DNA of 22,347 nucleotides. Origin: an uncultured Chloroflexota bacterium (GTDB lineage: Bacteria > Chloroflexota > Dehalococcoidia > Lucifugimonadales > CAJWER01). The stretch is from the NCBI GenBank assembly GCA_913030785.1, contig CAJWER010000015.1, positions 1-22,347 on the forward strand, in the 5' to 3' direction. The notes under the pieces were generated by a model that saw only the letters and a list, made by a program, of their open reading frames with translations, searched no databases and was not told where the DNA came from. The stretch's first letter is position 1. Each line of letters opens with the position of its first letter. The translations under genes and the position numbers were made by a program. Shown here piece after piece: positions 15,803-22,347 of this stretch.

Positions 15803-16381
15803 CTAGTCTCTTAGCCACGTTTCTGACAGTGCCAGGCAGCTTGTGCTGCTGGTTTTGCCGTGGTTGTTTTTCGGATGGGTGGCGCCGGATGCTACCTCCC
15901 CATTGATGGTTACCTGGACCCTGCGCGCCGGGACGAGGCAACTGTAGACGCCATGGGGCCGATCAGGCATGGTGCCGGTCTCGACACTGACCACGAATGG
16001 GTCGCCGAAGTCGTACCAGGTCAGGTAGATGTCGTCCTCATCGGTCGCTATGGTCTCGGTCCAGAACGACTGGACGTCGCCGGACTTGCCGAATTCCGCG
16101 TCGATGACGGGGATGTAGGTGTCGCCGAAGGCCGGATTCATCGTGCCCTGGATATCCTCCTGGAGCCATCGAGCGAGAGCTATGTTGTCGGAGTAGATCA
16201 TCACCTCGTCATCGGTCAATTCACTGGTCAGGAACAGGACATGTCCATCCCCCACGGGGGAGAGCAGGACACGCCAATGGCTGAGGCGCGTCGTGGGGTC
16301 CGAGTCCGGTGCGTCTGTGAGTTGGATGAACGAGTTCTCGCCGGTAAGTTGAACGTTACTGGGATCGACTGGACTGGTCAT
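15803..16381 (-). CDS. Conserved-looking hypothetical protein, 192 residues
   Basis: I do not recognise the family. The ATG at 16381 has a strong GGAGGTG ribosome site six bases before it, and the frame is open without lesions. The longer upstream frame looks non-coding. The protein is acidic and soluble, with no signal peptide or membrane segment. It starts MTSPVDPSNVQLTGEN. The middle has a run of mixed beta-like stretches (HWRVLLSPVGDGHVLFLTSE, DIYLTWYDFGDPFVVSVE, ARRVQVTINGEV). Near residue 95 comes FGDTYIPVIDAEFG. The last 30 residues are rich in Ser, Thr and Asn with no evident structure. It stands alone, divergent from the decayed DUF2851 gene. No function is proposed. Confidence 0.75.
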   Translation of the reverse strand: MTSPVDPSNVQLTGENSFIQLTDAPDSDPTTRLSHWRVLLSPVGDGHVLFLTSELTDDEVMIYSDNIALARWLQEDIQGTMNPAFGDTYIPVIDAEFGKSGDVQSFWTETIATDEDDIYLTWYDFGDPFVVSVETGTMPDRPHGVYSCLVPARRVQVTINGEVASGATHPKNNHGKTSSTSCLALSETWLRD

Positions 16382-16478
16382 TGGTAACACCTCCTGTTCA
16401 CAACAGCATATCACCGTGGAAGGGGGCGGGGGTTGTGAGGACGGGGCTGGTTGGGATTGGAGTTCCGATGACGGATAA

Positions 16479-17831
16479 ATGGCGATGTGTAGGATTTTTA
16501 CAGTATGTCGCATGATGAGGCGAGGTGTACTCGGTGATGTGGCAATCCGGCGTAGTGCACGCGTCGGTGTTCTGACGGCGTCGCAGCCCGTTCTGAAGGT
16601 TCGCGAGTCGAATCTGCCACCGCCATCGTCGGAAGCGGCTCGGGGACGGTTCTGGCGGTTGGCAAACATGCTTTCGCAGGGCCTGGAGGCCGAGGATGGC
16701 CGATGGTTCAAGGTCATCTATCCAGGGCGTCCTGGCCGGTGCCTCGGGGCCTGATTTTCGCGACGCCGTGATCGAAGGAGCGTCAGGGGAGCGCGTCACC
16801 GGGGACGTGGAGTTGCATCTGGTCGCTCCCGACTGCTACCAACACAGCCATCACGAGGACCCGGCCTACAATGGCGTGGTGCTCCATGTGGTACTGCACT
16901 CGGTGGGATAGCGAATTTCTGTCCAGAGGTCGAAGGGCCAGGTGCCCATTGTATCGATGGGATCTGCGCTGGCACATTTGCAGGAGACTCCGACGACTCG
17001 CCCCGCCCAGGTTCCTGAGTCCGAGGATCTGGGTGGTGCTCTTGATCTTGCGGGGGACCGTCGGTTCTTGTAGAAGGCTCGGGGACTGGGTCTGGAGTGA
17101 CCCTAGCGAGGTACTCTACCGGGCGCTCATGGAGGTCCTTGACTACGCAAACAACGAAGGCCATTTCGTCACCTGGCTGAGGCCGTTCCATTCTCGGCGC
17201 TGACCTCACTGAGTGTGAGCCTGGGGGGACAAGACTGGCGGCGGTGAAGGCGACGCTTCTAGTTGCATCGGGTTTTGCACCGAGCATGAGCGACGGGTAC
17301 GCCTTGGAGTTAAAGGGGCTGGCGCCGTATCTCCCGAGAACATCGAGAGTCCCCTTGAAAGAGTGGGCGGTGTCCGGGGGCAGGCCCGGCAACCACCCGA
17401 TGAGACGGGTGGTTGGGGCGGACCATCTGATGGACAGGTTTGTCGAGAACGGGCTATTGGCAGGACTGGTGGGAGTGGTCGTCGAGGGCAGGGCGGGCGT
17501 GCTGCTTCGCCTTCTCAGCGTGGCTCCACATATTGGAAATGGACGGGCTCGCGAGATTGCCGTGAACGCGGCGTTGCCCTTTTTATACACCTAGGCTGGT
17601 CTCAGGCGAGACAGGCGGCTCAAGGAGTTTTCGCTCGACCTCTACCGGCGGTTTCCGAAGCTGCCCGGCAATGCAGTCACCCGCGAGATGGCAAGTCTTC
17701 TTGGGGACGACCTGGCAAGGGTGCATGGGTTGGGTGCACGGAGGCAGCAGGGGTTGATCTACTGGCACAAAGCGATGATTGGACGGGGAGGTGTGGTCTC
17801 TCTCCGGCGGTTAGGAGCCTACGGCGCTTAG
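16479..17831 (+). pseudogene. DUF2851 family protein, heavily decayed
   Basis: Fragments in all three plus-strand frames line up in order with the DUF2851 family, whose function is unknown. Frame one gives SSEAARGRFWRLANML and VIYPGRPG (about 16629-16735). The next frame gives GPDFRDAVI, GDVELH and HHEDPAYNGVVLHVV (16740-16908), the hallmark core. It then meets a TAG at 16909 and another at 17071. Another frame gives SEVLYRALMEVLDYANN (17087-17160), then HLAEAVPFSALTS after one more shift. The last frame gives LLVASGFAPS, GGRPGNHPMRRVV and AREIAVNAALPFLYT, a TAG at 17592, then LYRRFPKLPGN and RRQQGLIYWHK to the final TAG at 17829. That makes about four frameshifts and three premature TAGs. 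The true start is unclear; 16479 is the first ATG of the open frame. It overlaps the 3' end of the lipoprotein gene by 21 bases. Confidence 0.8.
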
Positions 17832-18425
17832 GAGTATGCTCTGGGCCTTGGCGGCTGCGAACAGGTTGCCCTGATTTTCGAAGAGCCTGATCGCTTCTTC
17901 AAGGTCCTCGATGCCCTGGCGCACGTTGTCCTGATTGAGATGGAGCACCCCACGGTTCTTGAAGGCCTCCGGGAACACAGGCTTCAGATCAATGGCCTTG
18001 GTGAAGTCCTCAAGGGCCAACTCGAAACGGTCCTCGTTGTAATGGGCTAGGCCACGGTAGTGGTAGGCCTTCGCCATCTCTGGGAGCACGCGGATCACCA
18101 TGTCGAAGGAGCTCACAGCTTCGTCGTACTGGGCCGCATTGAGCAGATTGACCCCCGCCATGTATCTGAAGAGCACATCAGGGGGCTCAGGCGTGACCGT
18201 GGCCGTGGCCGTCGGCTCGGGCGTCGGCGTTGGCTCGGGAATCGTGGTGGGTTCGGGCGTTGCAGTGGGCTCTGGGATTGATGTTGGGTCGGGGGTTGCC
18301 GTGTCCACGGGCACCGCCAAGAGCACGGAGGTTGGTTCCGGGGCAGGCTCTGGATCATTCGAGCACGCGACTGCTGTCAGGGATGTGACCAGAATGGCTG
18401 CTACGAGGTATTTAGCCTTGTTCAT
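17811..18425 (-). CDS. TPR-repeat lipoprotein
   Basis: A predicted membrane-anchored, outward-facing protein of 204 residues. Residues 1-20 form a lipoprotein signal peptide (MNKAKYLVAAILVTSLTAVA), with Cys21 as the likely lipidated residue in the box AVAC. Residues about 24-82 are a low-complexity linker rich in Pro, Glu and Thr. The rest holds about three tetratricopeptide repeats, for example AAQYDEAVSSFDMVIRVLP and EDRFELALEDFTKAIDLKP, a scaffold for protein-protein contact. The partner is unknown. The ATG at 18425 is chosen because it starts the signal peptide; the frame is open further upstream. No good ribosome site is seen. A GC-rich hairpin (18432-18452) lies in the presumed leader. 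The gene is intact, and its 3' end overlaps the decayed DUF2851 gene. Confidence 0.87.
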   Translation of the reverse strand: MNKAKYLVAAILVTSLTAVACSNDPEPAPEPTSVLLAVPVDTATPDPTSIPEPTATPEPTTIPEPTPTPEPTATATVTPEPPDVLFRYMAGVNLLNAAQYDEAVSSFDMVIRVLPEMAKAYHYRGLAHYNEDRFELALEDFTKAIDLKPVFPEAFKNRGVLHLNQDNVRQGIEDLEEAIRLFENQGNLFAAAKAQSILLSAVGS

Positions 18426-18608
18426 ATAACTCTGAGGCGCCCGTCGGGGCGCTCGAAAATTCAGCCTAAAGGATAGCATAGACGGATACGGCTGGACTCA
18501 CCGGTCCCGTCGTGGTCTACTACGCCCGAGAGCGGAGGTTGGATTGGGTGTTTGGGCCAAGTCTTGAATAAATCGGCTTGGCACCCAAATAACGGAGATG
18601 ACCGTTCG

Positions 18609-18627
18609 CCCTGAGCACGTCGAAGGG
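18609..18627. repeat. Intergenic hairpin repeat, copy 3
   Basis: CCCT/AGGG stem with loop GAGCACGTCGA, about 60 bases before the carbonic-anhydrase-like gene. It is translated as RPEHVEG if an upstream ATG is used as the gene start, which argues against that start. Confidence 0.6.
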
Positions 18628-18687
18628 GAAGTCTCCAACGCGACATCTATTGTGCAAGGTCGGAAAGATCTGGAACGAGGGGGGAGA

Positions 18688-19185
18688 TTGATTAGAAGTT
18701 TGGATGGAATTTGGCCAAAGGTCCACCCCACGGCCTTCGTCAGCGAAGATGCGTATGTAGTAGGAGATGTTGAGATTGGAGGAGGGTCCAGCGTTTGGCC
18801 GAGGGCGGTGGTCCGGGCAGATTCGGGGAAGATCACCATCGGAAAACAGACCTGTATCCTGGAAGAATCGGTTGTGCATGGCGACGACGACGTGATAATC
18901 GGTGATCGGGTAGTCGTCGGTAAACATGTGCTGTGCCACGCTCGGGACGTGGGTGACCGGGTGCTCATCGGCATGGGTGCGACTGTGAACGACGGCGTGG
19001 TGATCGGCGAAGACAGTCATGTGACTGCGGGCTCGGTGTTGATCGAGTTTATGGAGGTGGCTTCGGGCTCCGTGGTGGAGGGTGTTCCAGGTCGAGTGCG
19101 GCGAGAGGTTGATGAGGAGCATCGTGAACTGGCCCGATCAGTGGCTGAAGACTATGTGGAGAGGGGCGCAGCAGCACGGACTTGA
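18688..19185 (+). CDS. Gamma-carbonic-anhydrase-like / left-handed beta-helix protein
   Basis: A left-handed parallel beta-helix protein of the gamma-carbonic anhydrase (PaaY/YrdA-like) family. It is normally a trimer with metal at subunit interfaces that hydrates CO2, although many family members have no proven activity. The TTG at 18688 with a GAGG site seven bases upstream gives 165 residues starting IRSLDGIWPKVHPTAFV, the usual beginning. An ATG at 18598 in the same frame would read through the hairpin repeat and is rejected. The hexapeptide repeats include SVWPRAVVRAD and VLIGMGATVNDGVVIG. Three possible metal-binding His are kept, in ESVVHGDD, VGKHVL and LCHARD. The C-terminal tail is a charged helix. 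It lies between two minus-strand genes. Confidence 0.88.
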   Translation: MIRSLDGIWPKVHPTAFVSEDAYVVGDVEIGGGSSVWPRAVVRADSGKITIGKQTCILEESVVHGDDDVIIGDRVVVGKHVLCHARDVGDRVLIGMGATVNDGVVIGEDSHVTAGSVLIEFMEVASGSVVEGVPGRVRREVDEEHRELARSVAEDYVERGAAART

Positions 19186-19339
19186 GGGTGGGCCGGGATC
19201 GGCACGAGAAGACTAACGCGGAGGTAATGATAGGTGTGAGGGACATCCCTACACATCGACGCCGTGGTTCCTGCACACCCCTTGTTGGCCGGCGTGGACT
19301 GCCCAGGGCGTGCGCGGTATACCAATACGGATTGCCGGG
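19186..19339. other. Convergent spacer before argS
   Basis: No supported feature. An ATG after GGAGGTA near 19206 opens a frame, but it runs into the antisense of argS and looks like an arginine-rich shadow. No clear terminator hairpin was seen for either convergent gene. Confidence 0.4.
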
Positions 19340-21025
19340 CTACATCTTATCCGGGGCCTCCATGAGCATCAGGTCGAGGCAGCGGGCAAGGACCGTTCGG
19401 GCCGCATCCACCAGTTTTAGCCGAGCCTTGGTGACGTCAAGGTCTTCGGGGTTCGATGAGACGACCCTGCGTTGCTGGTAGAAGGTGTGGAACGACGTTG
19501 CCAGCTCAATCGCATAGTGCGGCAGGTGCTGGGGCTCCAGGTTCTCCGCCATGAACTCGACGGTCTCTGGCAGTACGAGCATCTTCCTGATTAGGGCCAG
19601 CTCGGATTCGTGGTCGAGCAGCGACGTATCCCCATCGGTGAAGTCGATACCCCGTTCGGCGGCCAATCTCAGGATACTGGCGATTCGGGCGTGGGCGTAC
19701 TGGACGTAGTAGACAGGATTCTCCGCCGACTCCTCCTTGGCCAGCTCCAGATCGAAGTCCATCTGACTGTCGATGGAGCGGGACAGGAAGACGAAGCGGC
19801 AGGCGTCTGCCCCCACTTCCTCGATTAACTCGCGCAGCGTTATCAGGTCACCGGTGCGTTTCGAGAGCCGAACCACCTCGTCGCCGCGTTTCAGCGTAAC
19901 GAGCTGGTAGAGGAGCAGCTCGAGGCGACCGTCCTCGATGCCCAGGGCGGGGGTCATAGCCTTGAAGAAGCGAGCGTGGCCCTGGTGGTCGGCCCCGAAG
20001 ATGTCGATAACCCGGTCGAAACCACGATTCTTGAACTTGTCGTAGTGGTACGCCAGGTCCGTAGCGAAGTAGGTGGGTACGCCAGTGCTGCGGATGATGA
20101 CCTTGTCCTTGTCGTCGCCCAGGGCGGAGGAGGTGAACCAGGTCGCGCCGTCCTTCTCCACAAGGTAGCCCTGGTCTTTCAACAGCTTCATGGCCGCGTC
20201 GAACTGGCCGTCGGCGAATAGACTACGTTCGCTGAACCACGAGTCGTAGTCGACGCGCAGCGCGCTCATGTCGGTGCGGATCTCGTCGACCATGCGTTGC
20301 AGACCAATCTCACCCAACTCTGCTTCTGCCTCAGCATCGTCAATATCCAGGAATCTTCGACCTTCCTGGTCGGAGATCTCCCTGGCCAGATCGACCATGT
20401 AATCGCCCTGGTACCCTTCGGCGTGTATCTCCGCCGCAACCCCATTGGCCTGCTTGTAACGCGCCAGGAGTGTCTTGTAAAAATGTCCCATCTGGTTGCC
20501 GGAGTCGTTGAGGTAGTACTCGCGCTCCACAGAGTACCCGGCGGCCTCGAGTATCTTGGCCAGCGCTGATCCGACGACTGCGCCGCGGGCGTGGCCCACG
20601 TGCACGGGGCCCGTGGGATTGACGCTGACAAATTCGACCTGGACCCGCTTGCCATCACCGATGCTGATGTTGCCATAGGTGGCATCAGCATCGCGTATGA
20701 GGTCCACGCGCGAGGCGAGCCATTTAGAGCTGAGCCCGATGTTGATGAATCCAGGTTTGGCGGCCCAGACACGCTCTACCTGGCCACCCACGTGGATCAG
20801 CTCCGCCAGCTTCTCGGCGATCCGGAGAGGGTTCATCCTCATTGGTCGCGCCAATTTGAGAGGGGTGCTGGAGGCGAAGTCGCCGTTCTCGATGTTTTGC
20901 GGGCGTTCGACCGAGACTGGAGGGGTGTCGACCTGCGGCAGCGCGCCGGAGAGCATCGCCTCCTCGAGGGCGTCTGAGATCAGGGTGCGAATGTGATTTC
21001 CGGGGATGGTGGACTCAAACGTCAT
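19340..21025 (-). CDS. argS: Arginine-tRNA ligase
   Basis: A class I aminoacyl-tRNA synthetase that charges tRNA-Arg. The 561-residue protein is of normal length. It has the N-terminal tRNA-binding domain, VSVNPTGPVHVGHARG with the HIGH-type motif near 140, YYLNDSGNQM, STGVPTYFATDLAYH, the loop VRLSKRTGD in place of KMSKS near 384 (degenerate in this enzyme family), and the anticodon-binding DALR-type C-terminus ending EAPDKM. The ATG at 21025 fits the family start; the frame is open 300 bases upstream, but that stretch shows no homology. A ribosome site is weak (GAGG 12 bases away). No lesions. It is followed downstream by the convergent carbonic-anhydrase-like gene. Confidence 0.96.
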   Translation of the reverse strand: MTFESTIPGNHIRTLISDALEEAMLSGALPQVDTPPVSVERPQNIENGDFASSTPLKLARPMRMNPLRIAEKLAELIHVGGQVERVWAAKPGFINIGLSSKWLASRVDLIRDADATYGNISIGDGKRVQVEFVSVNPTGPVHVGHARGAVVGSALAKILEAAGYSVEREYYLNDSGNQMGHFYKTLLARYKQANGVAAEIHAEGYQGDYMVDLAREISDQEGRRFLDIDDAEAEAELGEIGLQRMVDEIRTDMSALRVDYDSWFSERSLFADGQFDAAMKLLKDQGYLVEKDGATWFTSSALGDDKDKVIIRSTGVPTYFATDLAYHYDKFKNRGFDRVIDIFGADHQGHARFFKAMTPALGIEDGRLELLLYQLVTLKRGDEVVRLSKRTGDLITLRELIEEVGADACRFVFLSRSIDSQMDFDLELAKEESAENPVYYVQYAHARIASILRLAAERGIDFTDGDTSLLDHESELALIRKMLVLPETVEFMAENLEPQHLPHYAIELATSFHTFYQQRRVVSSNPEDLDVTKARLKLVDAARTVLARCLDLMLMEAPDKM

Positions 21026-21107
21026 TGTCGGAAGGAACCTCGCTTCGTGTCGTATCGCGGAATAGCGTAACACAGGGTGTGGGGTTGACGGCCTTCGGTG
21101 ATGTGGG

Positions 21108-22347
21108 CTAATCACACCCTCGCGGATAGGTCTTCGTGGATACGACAACCCCGTCAGGGTCGGTGAGGCCAGCAATATCCGGATCGCAGTTGTTTCAGAT
21201 GGCCGTGCCTCGTCCGAAGCTATAGCCTCCCCACTCCGGGTGGATCTGCTTGGTGTACACGCGAAAGACGCCCCCAGGTGCGACGAAACCGGAAGTGAAG
21301 ACGAAGACCGGTATGCCGTCATTGATGTCGTTCAAGGTCCATCCCTCCAGGCTGGCGGGAAGGTCGCCAAGGTTGATGATCTCGACGTATTCGTCCGGTT
21401 CTTGGCTGGAGTAGACGCCGTCGTAGAAGACGTACGCTATCTGAAGGTCTGGCCCTGCTGGGGTAGGGTTAGGTAGTGGAGTCGACGTCTGTGTGGGCGC
21501 ACTGGTGGCCGTGAAATTGACCGTGGCAGTGGGCGTTGGCGAGGGCGTAGTCGTTTGGGGTGGCGGTTGGTACCGGTGTCGGTGTCGGGGTGCAGGTGGT
21601 TGCTATGTCCAAGATAGGCAACAGGGCGGGCATAGCATTGTTGGCCTCGTTGATCTCCTCCACCGAGTTCGTGGGGTCGGCGATGGTGTAGTTGTTATCT
21701 ATGGGGTCATGGTGTGGCGTCCATGCCGTGAGCCTCTGACCCAGTTTCAGCCCTGGCAGCCAAAACCGCTGGGATCCATTCGCGTCCACGAGAAAGGCCC
21801 CGGTATCTGCCGAGCCGTTGTTGACGACCCATATGCGGAGTCCAAGCGCATGAAACGGGCTGTCGCAGCTCGACCCGGTTTCCGAAGCGATAGTCAACCC
21901 TGCGATTGTGAGGTCGGGAAGCGATGGACTATTGATTGGAGTGGGTGTGGCCTCTTGTTTGGACGTTGTTGTGGGAGGCTGGGTGGCCGTGGCTGTAGAT
22001 GCGCTTGTGGGCATGGGCGACGCTGTTGCAGTTGGCTCAATCATACTTGTGGAAGGGGGCGTATGTGTTTTCGTAGAGGGCGTCTGGTTCGCCGTTTCAG
22101 TGGGTGGGGGTTAAGATGGGTGTGGCCGACGGCGTCTGGGTGCTTGATGGCGATGGCGCAGCTTTAGGTGACTGCGTCCGGGTGGGATTTTGTGTTGAGA
22201 TAGGTATTGCCGTGGATGAAGGCATTGGGTTTGGGATCTGCGTTGAGGTTGGGAGTGGTGTGGCGGTCGGGCCGTGCCGGTAGTGGTTGGGGGCAGGGTC
22301 GGGGAGGTTACTGCCTCGGCGGACGCTTCGGCTTGAGTAGTGGCGGG
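21108..22347 (-). pseudogene. Secreted CARDB and lamin-tail-domain protein, broken, 5' end outside window
   Basis: The C-terminal part of a large, probably extracellular protein. From the window edge to about 21925 it is a linker rich in Thr, Pro and Ser, readable only by switching frames near 22270 and near 22100 (TAA at 22111-22113). Next is a CARDB-like beta-sandwich (about 21920-21620) opening LPDLTIAGLTIASE and closing with SVEEINEANNAM. A second Pro/Thr linker follows, with a frameshift near 21557. Then comes a lamin tail domain (about 21455-21195) with PDEYVEIINLGD, LEGWTLND and VFRVYTKQ. A TGA at 21195 stands where Trp would be expected (GRGTAI then NNCDPD). The frame continues 28 codons to a TAG at 21108-21110. 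Such proteins are usually cell-surface or secreted. Each lesion is a single base, so part could be sequencing error. Confidence 0.7.

Noticed and set aside
16796..17590. Long minus-strand open frame rich in Pro, Arg and Ser
   Set aside because: It is antisense to the DUF2851 remnants, which carry real family motifs, and it has no recognisable domain.
16909..17594. Amber (TAG) recoding in the DUF2851 gene
   Set aside because: All three internal stops are TAG, but TAG also ends rplS, priA and tgt properly, and the gene has frameshifts as well.
18100..18429. Plus-strand frame with Gly/Val/Ser repeats
   Set aside because: It is the antisense of the Pro/Glu/Thr linker of the intact TPR lipoprotein; the repeat pattern follows from that linker.
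21108..21197. TGA read as tryptophan (altered genetic code)
   Set aside because: TGA ends alaS, ruvX, aroE and tauE at normal family lengths, so it is a working stop codon here. The single TGA in the lamin-tail frame is better explained by mutation.
21469..22347. Tandem GTGGGCGTTGGC-like repeats as a CRISPR or satellite array
   Set aside because: The units are irregular and are explained by Thr/Pro codons of the minus-strand linker. There are no unique spacers of constant length.

Overview
The window looks like a chromosomal segment of a bacterium, most likely in the Chloroflexota (Dehalococcoidia/SAR202-like). That placement is inference. It rests on the fused aroK-aroB gene, the mixed ATG/GTG/TTG starts, lipoproteins and secreted proteins with Pro/Thr-rich linkers, and short intergenic hairpin repeats with GAGC..GTCGA-type loops. 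No rRNA, tRNA, CRISPR array or intact insertion sequence was found.

Left part (1-5430): rplS (bL19) with its own promoter, then priA (primosomal helicase) and a D-2-hydroxyacid dehydrogenase with a near-consensus promoter. Convergent to these is an M19 membrane-dipeptidase-type gene with a TTG start. A repeat-bearing 175-base spacer separates the last two.

Middle left (5430-7343): about 500 bases of non-coding, repeat-containing DNA. Next, on the minus strand, is a broken two-gene cassette: an exosortase/archaeosortase-family protein (Cys, Arg and His catalytic positions all readable) and a membrane protein that may be its partner. Both carry single-base frameshifts. Their predicted promoter overlaps, back to back, the alaS promoter, and alaS has a structured leader of roughly 220 bases.

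Housekeeping block (7343-15617): alaS-ruvX overlap by 4 bases. A frameshifted Nudix gene lies on the other strand. Then aroE-aroKB-tauE-tgt form a tight run (4-base overlap, 16- and 3-base gaps), apparently started by a leaderless promoter at aroE. It joins two shikimate-pathway genes (three activities) with an anion exporter and tRNA-guanine transglycosylase.

Right part (15617-22347): an intact 192-residue orphan protein (minus), a heavily decayed DUF2851 gene (plus), a TPR lipoprotein (minus), a gamma-carbonic-anhydrase-like protein (plus), argS (minus), and the C-terminal part of a large secreted CARDB plus lamin-tail-domain protein (minus), broken and running off the window edge.

Most striking overall: about 15.9 kb of genes have no visible lesion, while five accessory genes totalling about 4.2 kb carry roughly 16 frameshifts or premature stops. 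This uneven pattern suggests real decay of accessory genes rather than uniform sequencing error. I did not find an intact novel system. The broken exosortase cassette, the alaS leader and the hairpin repeats with compensating stems deserve the closest second look.
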